Shown here: one piece after another, positions 40,112 through 50,156 of the stretch
Layout of the letters: each line of letters begins with the position of its first letter
How positions within the stretch are numbered: position 1 is the stretch's first letter
NCBI GenBank assembly: GCA_017633255.1
Contig: JAGBPS010000017.1
Location: forward strand, 129,672-193,671
Length of the DNA: 64,000 nt
DNA from: Bacteroidales bacterium
Lineage (GTDB): Bacteria; Bacteroidota; Bacteroidia; Bacteroidales; WCHB1-69
Reading direction: 5' to 3'
The notes under the pieces: generated by a model
What the model was told of the DNA's origin: nothing
Database searches by the model: none
What the model saw: only the letters and a program-made list of their open reading frames with translations
Translations under genes and position numbers: made by a program

Positions 40112-41881
40112 TCATCGCTCAATCAACAGCACCCCGCTTACCGACCAGTGGCTGAAGCTGCCGCCTAGGGGTTCGCCTTGGGGGATGGCTATGGTAATGG
40201 TATGATTACCCGGCTCCAAACCGCTGAGGTCGAAATAGACGGGCTGTGTGGCGGTGCCGGGGCACCAGCCGCTACGGGAGTAGTCGCTGCTCGACATGCC
40301 GTTCCAGAAATTGCCGCTGACGGGGTTCCATTCGCGATAGCGGCCACAGTCGCAACGCCAAGGAGTGTATGTGAATGCAGGTTTCCCATCAATCAGGATG
40401 GTGTTGGTCTTGGGCGTGAACTCGTCGCCGCCGTCCCAGCCGCCGTGGCCGGTACTGATGTAGCGCAGGCGTGCACTTTTGGCTTCGGGAATGTAAACAT
40501 CTATGGTCAGACTGTCGGTGCCGAAAATTTTACCGTAGTTTTGTCCAGCCATTTCCAATACATTGCAAGTATTGAACAGCGATTTGCAAATTTCGTCGTC
40601 CCCTTCCCAACTGCTATCGTCCCAACGGTCGCTACCCGGATATGATTTGATGTCAAGGGTCACTTTGTGCCCACCACCATCATAATTACCAATCCAAACG
40701 CCAATAATGACTTCTTCGCTCTGTAGATAACCGCTGAGGTCGGTCACCTCCTGCTTGTAGTAGGTCTCATCGGCCCATTCCAACCCGTCAATTCGCACAC
40801 GGTCGTTGAAATGTCCTACTCCGAAAGGCGTGAAGAAGCGCATCAGCTCCACGGGTGGCTGATAGTACAGAACGACTTCTCCGTCAACCCATCTTTTCAT
40901 GGTTATGCCTTGGTATTTTTGTCCGTCTTTCCCTGTGATAATGGGCAATGAGTCGGGATGGTTGTTAATGCCATCGAAGAAAGTTTGTCCGAAATAGCCT
41001 GTCGGGATGACGAATACACTGCCTGTACGATCGTAAGCATCGCCGTTGCTGCGCTGGTGCAATTCAACAAAAGTTTGATAATGACGGGGCAACTTAGGCA
41101 AACTGACCTTTTTTAGGATCAACGTGCCGCCTGCGAAATGCAAAACACTGTCTTTAGGAATGTTCAATTTGTCCCAATAGCTGTTTTCGATATGGTCGTT
41201 TTTCTTTCCCCAACAGATTTGCTCATCATCGAAAATACGGGTGGTGATGACAAGTTTCTGTTTCTTGATTTGGGAAAGCTCACGGCCTGTGATGCGCTGG
41301 CAGTTTCTATAACCATCCCTGAATGGCACGATACCCGACTTCTTCCAAAATTCCGTTTTGGCCAGCTGTAGGTAGGTCTGGTTGTTGCGTTTGAAGCAAA
41401 CCACAATCCCTTTGAACCGTCCGTAGTAGGGCAGTGGATTGATGTCGTAGGGATAGTCCTGCACAAAGAACTCCAGCGTGTTGCTGTTGATGTGGCAGGT
41501 GTAGCGGGTGAGGCCGTTCACGCGGGCGGTGTCGTAGGCAATGTCGCTGCGACTGAAGGCTGAGGCCACCTCATAACAATCTGAATTTTCTAAACCTGCG
41601 AATTTTGCTAACTGAAAGCAACTGTCTTTTTCAAAGTTGATAATCGTTATTTCATGGGCATAGCCAGGTATAAAGGGTCCTGTGCCCTCTTCCGACTGTA
41701 TTTGATATTCAGGATAATTCAACACGATTTTCATGAGCGAGGTGTCGATGCTTTCTCCATAATCGTATACGTGGTATGTGAAAAGATTGGCGTTCTTGGC
41801 GATTTTCACAGGCTTGGGCTGTGCGAGAGCTGTCGCTGCAAAGCAGCAGGCTGCTAATAAAAGGCTAATTATTTTTTTCAA
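40112..41881 (-). CDS. Secreted PNGase F-like N-glycanase
   Basis: A 589-residue exported protein: signal peptide MKKIISLLLAACCFAATALA, then an N-terminal ~200-residue domain, then two PNGase F jelly-roll domains. The C-terminal part is the clearest: LRYISTGHGGWDGGDEF, WRCDCGRYREWNPVSGNFWNGMSSSDYSRSGWCPG, ISLEPGNHTITIAIPQGEP-like end. PNGase F removes N-linked glycans from asparagine. The N-terminal extension recalls type II bacterial PNGases. No T9SS sorting domain is seen. The promoter is minus-strand TATTTTTG, 41902-41909. Confidence 0.88.
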   Translation of the reverse strand: MKKIISLLLAACCFAATALAQPKPVKIAKNANLFTYHVYDYGESIDTSLMKIVLNYPEYQIQSEEGTGPFIPGYAHEITIINFEKDSCFQLAKFAGLENSDCYEVASAFSRSDIAYDTARVNGLTRYTCHINSNTLEFFVQDYPYDINPLPYYGRFKGIVVCFKRNNQTYLQLAKTEFWKKSGIVPFRDGYRNCQRITGRELSQIKKQKLVITTRIFDDEQICWGKKNDHIENSYWDKLNIPKDSVLHFAGGTLILKKVSLPKLPRHYQTFVELHQRSNGDAYDRTGSVFVIPTGYFGQTFFDGINNHPDSLPIITGKDGQKYQGITMKRWVDGEVVLYYQPPVELMRFFTPFGVGHFNDRVRIDGLEWADETYYKQEVTDLSGYLQSEEVIIGVWIGNYDGGGHKVTLDIKSYPGSDRWDDSSWEGDDEICKSLFNTCNVLEMAGQNYGKIFGTDSLTIDVYIPEAKSARLRYISTGHGGWDGGDEFTPKTNTILIDGKPAFTYTPWRCDCGRYREWNPVSGNFWNGMSSSDYSRSGWCPGTATQPVYFDLSGLEPGNHTITIAIPQGEPLGGSFSHWSVSGVLLIER

Positions 41882-41934
41882 AGCTGATAGTTTTTTTGTG
41901 CAAAAATAATTGATTTTATGTAGTAAAGTTTGAT

Positions 41935-43374
41935 TTATGATTCAAATAAATCATCCAACACGACCACATTCTGAAATGCGTTGCTGTATTCGTTGTAGTT
42001 CAGTCCCTCGGTGGTAACCAATACATTATGAATCACGCTCTTTTTTGGAAGTTGCTTGGCCAGTGTATTCTGACGGTGGACTAATTTCATATAATAGGCT
42101 TTGTTAACTGTGAAATTTTCGTTGTAGAATTTCATCTCGCAGAGGTTTACTATATTATCCTTTCGTTTAATCAACAAATCTATTTGTGTACCTTCTGTTT
42201 CGTCATCGCCTTTCACGGTCCATGACGACTGGGTTGACGAGACACCAAGTATATTCAAGGCTTTTTTTATTTGATGGATATGGTTGAAACACACTTCCTC
42301 GAAGGCGAAGCCCCTCCATGAGTTTATGCTAGGCGAAGTGATGTTATGTATCCAAAATTCCGGATCAATCTCGGTTCGACCTTGTACAAATTTCATATAA
42401 AAAAGGCAGAATGGATCAATGAGTTTGTAGTGTGTTTTTCGTTTGCCATTGCCGAAAGGTATGTACGATTCGATGAAATCGCTTGCAACAAGAGCGCTCA
42501 GTAATTTGGTTGATGCCCCGCAATCCTCCATACCTGTACGTTGGAGAATTTCTTGTCGTGTGAATCCCCAATGGCGGGTTCCCAATAGTTGTACAATGCT
42601 TTTCATCTGTTCCGGTGAGGGAAAAACAGATGCAAACAACCGGTCAAATTCATCATGTAGTTTGGCATCTTCGGCAAAGAATAGCTGGTCTATATTTTGG
42701 GCAAAGCTCAACCCTTTTTTCATGTAACCGAGGTAATAGGGAATGCCGCCAACAGTCATATAGCTTTGTACTATGTCATAGCGTGAAAAAAGTATGCCTT
42801 TGTCGTGGAAGAACTCTTCACATTCGCTGAGAGTGAACGGAGAAAGTTTTATTTGACAGGTGAGTCTCCCATATAAGCCTCCATGATTATTAATGAGTTT
42901 GTCGGTCATCCAAGAGGTAGCTGAACCGCATACTATCAGCATCATATTGTTGCGATGGCATGCCCATCCGTTCCAAAAAGCCTCCAAAGCGGTGATGAAA
43001 CCCGAGCGAGGTGTGTCCATCCAAGGGAGTTCATCAAGAAAAACGACTTGACGAGTTCCGTTATCAATACTTTTGAGATGCGAGTCAAGCATGAAAAAAG
43101 CTTCCAGCCATGAGGTCGGGCATTTGGTTTTTTTCATGCCGTGTAACTGAAGTGACAAGTAGAAATATTTAAGTTGCTCTTTGAGGCTGTTTTTGTGATT
43201 TTTCTCATCAATAGGAGAAAGGCCTGCATGTCGGAAGGTAATTCTGTCCTTCAGCGTCTCATCTATAAGATAGGTTTTCCCAACTCTCCTACGACCGTAA
43301 ATTGCGATGAATTCCGCATTTCCACTGTCATATCGTTCATTTAACTCCTGAATCTCTTTTTTTCGACCAATCAT
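41935..43374 (-). CDS. AAA ATPase with C-terminal DUF234/nuclease-like domain
   Basis: A 479-residue protein: Walker A in YGRRRVGKTYL (residues ~26-36), Walker B VVFLDELPW, sensor region LIVCGSATSWM, a winged-helix part (~270-320), and a C-terminal domain with TQIDLLI ... LCEMKFY, the D-x(n)-ExK layout of PD-(D/E)XK nucleases. This is the archaeal-type ATPase/DUF234 family, common in Bacteroidales accessory regions; its role is unknown. The promoter is minus-strand TACTTTTG at 43395-43402. Confidence 0.88.
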   Translation of the reverse strand: MIGRKKEIQELNERYDSGNAEFIAIYGRRRVGKTYLIDETLKDRITFRHAGLSPIDEKNHKNSLKEQLKYFYLSLQLHGMKKTKCPTSWLEAFFMLDSHLKSIDNGTRQVVFLDELPWMDTPRSGFITALEAFWNGWACHRNNMMLIVCGSATSWMTDKLINNHGGLYGRLTCQIKLSPFTLSECEEFFHDKGILFSRYDIVQSYMTVGGIPYYLGYMKKGLSFAQNIDQLFFAEDAKLHDEFDRLFASVFPSPEQMKSIVQLLGTRHWGFTRQEILQRTGMEDCGASTKLLSALVASDFIESYIPFGNGKRKTHYKLIDPFCLFYMKFVQGRTEIDPEFWIHNITSPSINSWRGFAFEEVCFNHIHQIKKALNILGVSSTQSSWTVKGDDETEGTQIDLLIKRKDNIVNLCEMKFYNENFTVNKAYYMKLVHRQNTLAKQLPKKSVIHNVLVTTEGLNYNEYSNAFQNVVVLDDLFES

Positions 43375-43593
43375 TCTAGTGTTTTATTTTTCTGCAAAAG
43401 TACAAAAAATATCAATAGCAGAAAAATAAAAGCATATTTTATGTGTTAAAAATCCTGAATTTGCAATTTTTTGAATATTCAATTCTGTAAAAAAGTATTG
43501 CATAAAAAAGTTTAATAAAATAAACTTTTCTATGATTTTGTATGAGAAAATAGTGTATTTTTGCCGCCCCAAAAGTTTAATATAATAGACCGT

Positions 43594-43809
43594 ATGGATT
43601 TTAGAGACATTTTAAAGAAACGCAGAATGCTCCTGAATATTTCTCAGGTGGATTTAGCTGAAAAGGCGGAGGTGAGTTTGGCCACCGTCAAGGATATTGA
43701 AAGAGGCAAGGGCAACCCTTCGCTACATACAATCATGAAATTACTTGCCGTACTGGGCATGGAAATAGAATATAAAATCAAAAATCTCGAATCTAAATTA
43801 AAAAAATAA
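43594..43809 (+). CDS. HipB-like XRE regulator (no HipA adjacent)
   Basis: A 71-residue protein: MDFRDILKKRRMLLNISQVDLAEKAEVSLATVKDIERGKGNPSLHTIMKLLAVLGMEIEYKIK, an XRE helix-turn-helix close to HipB. In HipBA systems a HipA kinase follows; here a lipoprotein gene starts 6 bases later. The -7 box TATTTTTG at 43556-43563 excludes the longer frame from 43561. Confidence 0.88.
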   Translation: MDFRDILKKRRMLLNISQVDLAEKAEVSLATVKDIERGKGNPSLHTIMKLLAVLGMEIEYKIKNLESKLKK

Positions 43810-43815
43810 ATATCT

Positions 43816-44319
43816 ATGAAAAAGATCTTTTTGTATGCTTGTGTCCTGCTGACAGCAGTGTTGCTGACAGCTTGCAACAAGGACGTGAAAAAAATCACCG
43901 GCGACTATAGCTACAAACTCTCCGGTGTGGTGAACTTTGAGGATGCCGATGGCAACAAGACCAGCATTCTGGCCTCCAAAAGAGGTCAGATGAACATTAT
44001 GGCGGATAAAAAAGCGGGGAAGGGTGCTATTATTGTCACTTTCAACGAGATGAATGGCGGCGCCTACTCTTGCACCGGCAAGGTGGAGGGCGATTCCATT
44101 TTCTTTAATCCTTACGAATTCAGCACTCGCTTCACTTCCGCCGACTCGGTGGTGGATCTTATCCAGGTGGGACATGTATATACGATACAGTCGCAAGGCA
44201 AGGGCGTGATTCGTGATAATATTATCCTGATGGGAGAACATTGGATGGGCAGACCGGAAAATGGCGACATGATCCGCATGAAAGCCGATAAAATCACTTT
44301 GTTGGCAGAAGAAAACTAA
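43816..44319 (+). CDS. Predicted lipoprotein of unknown function
   Basis: A 167-residue protein with a lipoprotein signal (MKKIFLYACVLLTAVLLTAC, Cys20). The mature part is mostly beta-strand (ITGDYSYKLSGVVNFED, GKGAIIVTFNEMNGGAYSCTGKVEGDSIFF), perhaps a small lipocalin-like barrel. I do not recognise the family. It is 6 bases from the HTH gene and 25 bases from the RND adaptor. Confidence 0.75.
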   Translation: MKKIFLYACVLLTAVLLTACNKDVKKITGDYSYKLSGVVNFEDADGNKTSILASKRGQMNIMADKKAGKGAIIVTFNEMNGGAYSCTGKVEGDSIFFNPYEFSTRFTSADSVVDLIQVGHVYTIQSQGKGVIRDNIILMGEHWMGRPENGDMIRMKADKITLLAEEN

Positions 44320-44344
44320 TAATAACTATTTGATAATAAAGATT

Positions 44345-45382
44345 ATGAATTATAAATATTGGATTAAAAGAATGCCGTTGCTACTCATTGGTGGGCTCAT
44401 GTTATTGTCACTGTCTTCATGTAAGCATGGTGAAAAAGCGGAGAAGTCCGAGCCCATCAAGGTGAGTGTCATCACGATTGACACGGTGCGAAGCGGCATG
44501 GTGCGTACCTATGTGGGCGAGATAGAGGAGAAATTGTCGCTGTCGCTGAGTTTTGCAGCGGGTGGCAAGGTGGAGAAAGTGTTGGTGCACGAAGGAGATT
44601 ATGTGCGTGAGGGCCAGCTCTTGGTGACGGTCAACACGGCCACAGCCCGCAATGCCTATAATTCTGCCAAAGCGCAGTTGGAGCAGGCTGAGGACGCTTA
44701 CCGCCGTCTTAAAATCGTGTACGACCAGGGTAGTCTGGCTGAGGTGAAATGGGTGGAAATGCTGACCAATTTGGAGAAAGCCCGCTCGCTGGAACAAATT
44801 GCCAAAAAACAATTGTCGGATTGTGAACTGTATGCGCCTGCCTCGGGAGTAATAGGCAAGTGTAATGCCCGTGCGGGAGTAAGCTTGCTGCCTGGCGAAC
44901 CAGCCGTCACTTTGCTGGACGTGAGCGAGGTCTCCGTTACTTTTGCTGTGCCAGAAAGCGAGATTTCCTCTTTGCCTCTGGGCCGTGAGACCAGTATCAT
45001 CATTCCAGCTTTGAATGATATGGTGCTGACAGGAAAGGTGAGCGAAAAAAGCATCACTTCCAATCCTGTGGCCCACAGCTATCAGGTGAAAATCGCCCTG
45101 CCCAACAGCAACCGGAAACTTTTGCCGGGTATGGTGTGCAAGGTGGAGGTAAACCAGCCGAATGAGGAGGGTTTTGTCATTCCCGCCAATTGCGTGCAAA
45201 CCCGTCCCGAGGGACTGAGTGTGTGGATAGTGCGCAATGGCAAGCCTGAGCGACGCATTATCACTACTGCCGAATATGTGGTGAACGGGGTGCTGGTGCT
45301 CGACGGTCTTCACCAGGATGACACTTTGATTGTGAAAGGCCAGCAGAAGTTGTTCACCGGTGCTGACATCACGTTCAATTAG
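44345..45382 (+). CDS. RND efflux periplasmic adaptor (membrane fusion protein)
   Basis: A 345-residue lipoprotein (lipobox near LSLSSC). It shows the MFP layout: barrel-sandwich/lipoyl half LSFAAGGKVEKVLVHEGDYVREGQLLVTV, a hairpin (~85-145), the second lipoyl half ELYAPASGVIGKC, then beta-barrel and membrane-proximal domains (LLPGMVCKVEVN, DTLIVKGQQKLFTGADI). It links the RND pump to the outer membrane channel coded downstream. The ATG at 44345 is preferred over 44330. Confidence 0.9.
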   Translation: MNYKYWIKRMPLLLIGGLMLLSLSSCKHGEKAEKSEPIKVSVITIDTVRSGMVRTYVGEIEEKLSLSLSFAAGGKVEKVLVHEGDYVREGQLLVTVNTATARNAYNSAKAQLEQAEDAYRRLKIVYDQGSLAEVKWVEMLTNLEKARSLEQIAKKQLSDCELYAPASGVIGKCNARAGVSLLPGEPAVTLLDVSEVSVTFAVPESEISSLPLGRETSIIIPALNDMVLTGKVSEKSITSNPVAHSYQVKIALPNSNRKLLPGMVCKVEVNQPNEEGFVIPANCVQTRPEGLSVWIVRNGKPERRIITTAEYVVNGVLVLDGLHQDDTLIVKGQQKLFTGADITFN

Positions 45383-45417
45383 CAAATTAGAAAATGAAGG
45401 TAACTAATAAATTCGTC

Positions 45418-45512
45418 AAGACGTCAAAGCGTTAAGATATGCACTACGTGCATTCGTTAAGACGAAGTCCGTTTCCACGTCTTAACGCCTCCACGCCTTA
45501 ACGGTTAAACAA
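45418..45512 (+). repeat. Inverted word element between adaptor and RND pump genes
   Basis: AAGACGTCAAAGCGTTAAGA on the left and CCACGTCTTAACGCCTCCAC on the right, with ATGCACTACGTGCAT as an inner palindrome. Same family as 22960-23085, 31204-31318 and 48709-48775. Confidence 0.75.
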
Positions 45513-45551
45513 ATTATCAATTGTCAATTGTCAACTAACAATTAAAATACT

Positions 45552-48500
45552 GTGGCAAAGAAAACTAATCATATCCAATCCGCCATGCGCTATCACAAGA
45601 TCGTGTTTCTCATAGTGTCTTGTCTGGTGGTGCTGGGCTTTTACAGTATGACGAAGATGAACAAGGACGAGTTCCCGCAGTTCACCATTCGTCAGGGCGT
45701 GGTGGCCGCTGTGTATCCTGGCGCTTCCGCCAAGGAGGTGGAGGAACAGGTGACCAAGCCCTTGGAGAATTTCCTCTTCACATACGAGGAAATCGACAAG
45801 GAGAAAACCCGCTCGGTATCCGAAAACGGCATCGTCTATATCTTCGCGGAGTTGCGAACCAGTGTGCAGGACAAGGATGAGGTGTGGTCGAAAATCAAGC
45901 ATGGACTCACCTTGTTCAAGAAGACTTCCCTGCCGGCCGGTGTGCTGGAGATTGTGGTAGTGGACGATTTCGGCAACACTTCTTCCATGCTGCTGGCGGT
46001 GGAGTCCGCTGAAAGGACACCCCGAGAGCTGGAGTCGTATGCCGACCAAATCAACGAGCAGTTGCGTACCATCCCTTCTATGGGAAATCTGAAAATCTTG
46101 GGACAACAGAACGAGGAAATCGCTGTGCTGATTGATCAGGAAAAATTGGCTGCTTACGGTATCAGCCAGCGCTCGTTGCTTGTGGAATTGTCCACCCAGG
46201 GCTTCCGAACCATTGGTGGCACCATCAAAAATGAGGCGGGCGAGGCCATGGTGCACTTGTCCATTCCCTATCAGTCTGAATATGAAATTGGAGAGCAGAT
46301 CGTTTATGCCGACCCCACAGGTAATGTCATCCGTTTGCGCGATATCGCCAAGATTGAAAGACGTTATGCCAAGCCCGACAGCTATGTGAAATACGATGAT
46401 GAGCGAACGGTGATTATTTCCATGGAAATGGCTCCTGGCAACAATATTGTGGCTTTTGGCAAAGAGGTGGAAAAACGTCTGCAAGCTGTGCAGAAAAAGT
46501 TGCCTGCCGATGTGCAAATTCATAAAATCACCAACCAGCCCAAAGTGGTCAACGATTCGGTCTTGTCGTTTTTGCGCGACTTGCTGATTTCCATTTTGGT
46601 GATTATCTTTGTGATGATCATGATGTTCCCGCTGCGCACGGCGTTGGTGGCCAGTACCAGTGTTCCTGTTTGTACCGCTGTGACACTCGGTTTTATGTAT
46701 TTATTTGGTATAGAGTTGAATACAGTTACCTTGGCGGCCCTGATTGTGGTGTTGGGTCTGATTGTGGACGACTCGGTAATTATCATTGACGGATATGTTG
46801 ATTTCCTGAACGAAGGGCATTCCCGCTGGTATTCGGCGGTCACCAGTTCCATGCAGCTGTTTGTGCCCATGTCGCTGGCTACGCTGGCCATTTCGGGTAT
46901 GTTTTTCCCCATGACCAAGATTATCACGGGGCCGCTGGGCGATTTTGTGCAGCTTTTCCCATGTACCATCACTTTCGCCTTGGTGGCCTCCATCTTCTAT
47001 GCGGTATGGGTGATTCCGTTTTTGTCCACGCAGTTTATTAAACGTCGTCTTCCCGATCAGCAAATCGGAAAGTTTGAGAAAATACAGAATAAGTTCTTTG
47101 ATTTGTTACAAGGAACGTATAATAAGATACTTAGACGGTGTTTCAGACATCCGGCATTGACTATCCTGACTTCCGTTGGTGCGGTATGTTTGGGCGTATT
47201 CCTGTTTTTGCACCTGGATGTCCAGATGCTGCCTAAGGCCGACCGAAACAGCTTTGCAGTGGAAATCCATTTGGCCGAAGGCAGTTCGTTGGCACAAACT
47301 GCGGAGTTGGCCGACAGTTTGAGCGGTATTTTGCGCCAGGATCCAAGGGTGACGGGCATTACTTCTTTTGTGGGCTGTTCTTCGCCGCGTTTTCATGCCA
47401 CCTACGCTCCGCAGATGGCCAGAAAGAACTATGCCCAGTTTATTGTCAACACGACCAGTGAGGATGATACCAGGGCTTTGTTGAAGGAATACGGGCCCAA
47501 GTATGAGCACTATTTTCCGAATGCGTACGCCCGCTTCAAGCAGATGGACTATCAGGCGGTGGGCAATCCTATCGAAATCCGTCTGTCGGGCGATGATTTG
47601 GATTCGCTGAAGCTGGTGGCCGATTCTTTGAAATCTTATCTGAGTACTTTGCCGGAGCTGACTTGGATACATTCTGATTTGGACGAGACCAGCCAGAATG
47701 TGAAGGTGGTGCTGAACACCGACGAGGCCACTCGACTGGGCGTTACGCAGAGTATTTTGTCCATTTATCTGTCGTCGGTGCTGGGAGGCCAGTCGCTGAC
47801 CACCGTTTGGGAAGGCGACTACAAAGTGCCGGTAATGTTATACTCTTTACAGGAGAGTGGGGATATGTCGTATCAGGACTTGGGTAAATTGATGATACCG
47901 ACTTCTATTCCAGGTACTTGGGTGCCGCTGCGACAAGTGGCTACTATCATTCCCGACTGGCATGACGCTTCCATCAACCGGCGCAACAGTGTGCGTACAG
48001 TCACCGTGGCCGCCGATCTTAAATACGGCATCAGCGAACCGTCTGTTACCAAGAAAATCAAGGCTTATTTAAATTCCGATTTCCTGAAGTATAAACCAGA
48101 GGAAGTGACGATGGAGTATGGTGGTCTGAACGGGGCAAACCATGATGTGATTCCGCAAATTGTGGTTTCTATTTTGGCGGCATTGTTGGTGATGTTTGCC
48201 TTTTTGCTGTACCATTTCCATCATATCAAACTGGTGATGCTGAATATGTCGGCTTCTTTCATCTGCATTTTCGGTTCCACCTTGGGTTTGACCCTGTTTG
48301 GCCTGGACTTCAGTATCACGGCGGTTTTGGGTTTGGTGAGTCTGATAGGAATTATTGTCAGAAACGGCATCATTATGTTCGAATATGCGGAAAGTCTTCG
48401 CCACGACAATCACCTGTCGGCGAAAGAGGCTGGCTTTGAGGCGGGCAAACGGCGTTTGCGTCCGATTTTCCTCACGTCTGCCGCCGCCGCTTTGGGTGTG

Positions 48501-48689
48501 GTGCCGATGATTATTGCCCATACTTCCCTCTGGATGCCGATGGGCGTGGTGATTTGCTTCGGTACCATCTTCTCCTTCCCCTTCGTGGTCACCCTGCTGC
48601 CTGTTGCTTACTGGCAGCTCTTCGAAAGCCATGATCGGAAAATGAATTTCAAATTAGTGAAACATCTGAAAAAACACATGATATCATAA
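45552..48689 (+). CDS. RND-family efflux pump (AcrB/HAE1-like)
   Basis: A 1045-residue pump with the normal 12-helix, two-loop layout. Membrane helix 4 carries the proton-relay pair in LGLIVDDSVIIIDGYVD. Helices 2-3 are near LRDLLISILVIIFVMIMMF and the second half begins ILTSVGAVCLGVFLFLHLD. The start codon is GTG (45552). Substrates are not evident. The stop TAA shares a base with an ATG at 48689 that opens the frame leading into the outer membrane gene. Confidence 0.94.
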   Translation: MAKKTNHIQSAMRYHKIVFLIVSCLVVLGFYSMTKMNKDEFPQFTIRQGVVAAVYPGASAKEVEEQVTKPLENFLFTYEEIDKEKTRSVSENGIVYIFAELRTSVQDKDEVWSKIKHGLTLFKKTSLPAGVLEIVVVDDFGNTSSMLLAVESAERTPRELESYADQINEQLRTIPSMGNLKILGQQNEEIAVLIDQEKLAAYGISQRSLLVELSTQGFRTIGGTIKNEAGEAMVHLSIPYQSEYEIGEQIVYADPTGNVIRLRDIAKIERRYAKPDSYVKYDDERTVIISMEMAPGNNIVAFGKEVEKRLQAVQKKLPADVQIHKITNQPKVVNDSVLSFLRDLLISILVIIFVMIMMFPLRTALVASTSVPVCTAVTLGFMYLFGIELNTVTLAALIVVLGLIVDDSVIIIDGYVDFLNEGHSRWYSAVTSSMQLFVPMSLATLAISGMFFPMTKIITGPLGDFVQLFPCTITFALVASIFYAVWVIPFLSTQFIKRRLPDQQIGKFEKIQNKFFDLLQGTYNKILRRCFRHPALTILTSVGAVCLGVFLFLHLDVQMLPKADRNSFAVEIHLAEGSSLAQTAELADSLSGILRQDPRVTGITSFVGCSSPRFHATYAPQMARKNYAQFIVNTTSEDDTRALLKEYGPKYEHYFPNAYARFKQMDYQAVGNPIEIRLSGDDLDSLKLVADSLKSYLSTLPELTWIHSDLDETSQNVKVVLNTDEATRLGVTQSILSIYLSSVLGGQSLTTVWEGDYKVPVMLYSLQESGDMSYQDLGKLMIPTSIPGTWVPLRQVATIIPDWHDASINRRNSVRTVTVAADLKYGISEPSVTKKIKAYLNSDFLKYKPEEVTMEYGGLNGANHDVIPQIVVSILAALLVMFAFLLYHFHHIKLVMLNMSASFICIFGSTLGLTLFGLDFSITAVLGLVSLIGIIVRNGIIMFEYAESLRHDNHLSAKEAGFEAGKRRLRPIFLTSAAAALGVVPMIIAHTSLWMPMGVVICFGTIFSFPFVVTLLPVAYWQLFESHDRKMNFKLVKHLKKHMIS

Positions 48690-48708
48690 TGAATGAGAAT
48701 ACGGTTAT

Positions 48709-48775
48709 ACGTCAAGACGTTAAGACGTTGAGACGAATTCGTCTTAACGTCTCCACGTCTCTATGTCTCCACGAA
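48709..48775 (+). repeat. Inverted word element ahead of the TolC-like gene
   Basis: GTCAAGACGTTAAGACGTTG and AGACGAATTCGTCTTAACGT followed by CTCCACGTCTCTATGTCTCC. The element is open in the frame of the next gene, creating a false 33-codon extension from 48689. Confidence 0.75.
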
Positions 48776-48787
48776 AAAGAACAAACG

Positions 48788-50128
48788 ATGAGAATAAAAC
48801 CACTAATCATAATATTTGCCCTGTTGTTGCCTGTTGCCGTCTTTTCGGCGCAGCCATTGTCCCTTGACAGCTGCAAATCGATGGCCCTCCGCAACAACGC
48901 CACGGTGAAAAACGCTACCTTGGATGTGTTGGTGGCCCGACAGGTTCGGCAGCAGGTGCTCACCAAATATTTCCCCAATGTCAGCGCTTTGGCAGGAGGC
49001 TATTACGCCCTGAATCCCTTGGTGGAGTTCGGCATTGATGATATCGGCAATGCCGAGGCACGCCAGTGGCTGCATAACATGTATGCCGAATACGGGGCGG
49101 CTATGGGGCTTCCTAATTCCTTGTCGATGTGCGAAAAAGGCTATACGGTAGGAGTGACTGCCGTGCAGCCGGTGTTTATGGGCGGACAGATAGTGAATGG
49201 CAGCCGCTTGGCGAAATTGGGAGAAGAGGCTGCCACTTTGCAGCAGGAGTTGACCTGTGACAAATTGTTGCAGCAGGTGGAAGAGACTTACTGGCTGGTG
49301 GTGTCGTTGCAGGATAAAAAGCAGACTATAGAGCAGGCTATGGTCTTTCTCGATACCCTTGACCGAGATGTGACTGCCGCTTTCAATGCCGGTTTGGTGA
49401 CCCAGAATGACAAGCTGAAAGTCAGCCTGAAACAGCATGAATTGCAATCCAATATGCTGAAGGTGAATAATGGTATCACGCTGGCTACCATGGCCTTATG
49501 CCAATTGGTGGGCACGGAGTATTCAGAACAATTATGGTTGAGCGATAGTATCGCTGATGTGACTGCTGTCTATCCACAGAAAGATGCCGCTGCTGCTGTG
49601 GCTGGTCGTAAGGAGTACCAATTATTGAACCTGAGTGTGAAAGCCGAGCAGTTGAAAAAGAAGGTGTTGATAGGGGAAACTTTGCCTCATTTGACAGTGG
49701 GTTTAGGTGGTTCGTACGGTCAGTTAGTTTTTGACCGTTCAAAATTTAATGGTCTGGCATTTGCGATGTTGCAGGTTCCGCTTACCAACTGGTGGGAGGC
49801 TTCCACCAAAATCAAGCAACAGCAATTGCAGATTCTAAAAGCGGAGAATAACCGTGACGATTTGACCCGCAAGATGGAGCTGGAGGTGCGGCAGGCGTGG
49901 AACAATGTGTCGGAGGCTTATAATCAGACAGAGCTGATGAAAGCCACGGTGCACGATGCCGAAGTGAATTTGGAGACATCCGCCACCAACTATCGGGCGG
50001 GGTTGATTCCGATTTCGGAGTTGTTAGAGGCGCAAACCATTCACCGCCAAGCCCTTGACCAACTTATTGATGCCAAAATCTCCTACCAAAACGCTCTCAC
50101 ACATTACCGTATCTTGGTGGAGAACTAG
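48788..50128 (+). CDS. TolC-family outer membrane efflux protein
   Basis: A 446-residue protein with signal peptide MRIKPLIIIFALLLPVAVFSA. It has the two-fold repeated TolC structure: LSLDSCKSMALRNNATVKNATLDVLVARQ in the first half and ELEVRQAWNNVSEAYNQTELMKATVHDAEVNLETSATNYRAGLIPISELLEAQ in the second. It forms the exit duct for the preceding RND pump. The start at 48788 opens the signal peptide; the ATG at 48689 reads through a repeat element and is rejected. Confidence 0.92.
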   Translation: MRIKPLIIIFALLLPVAVFSAQPLSLDSCKSMALRNNATVKNATLDVLVARQVRQQVLTKYFPNVSALAGGYYALNPLVEFGIDDIGNAEARQWLHNMYAEYGAAMGLPNSLSMCEKGYTVGVTAVQPVFMGGQIVNGSRLAKLGEEAATLQQELTCDKLLQQVEETYWLVVSLQDKKQTIEQAMVFLDTLDRDVTAAFNAGLVTQNDKLKVSLKQHELQSNMLKVNNGITLATMALCQLVGTEYSEQLWLSDSIADVTAVYPQKDAAAAVAGRKEYQLLNLSVKAEQLKKKVLIGETLPHLTVGLGGSYGQLVFDRSKFNGLAFAMLQVPLTNWWEASTKIKQQQLQILKAENNRDDLTRKMELEVRQAWNNVSEAYNQTELMKATVHDAEVNLETSATNYRAGLIPISELLEAQTIHRQALDQLIDAKISYQNALTHYRILVEN

Positions 50129-50156
50129 CGACTATAGTCATATTCAAAAAAATTTA

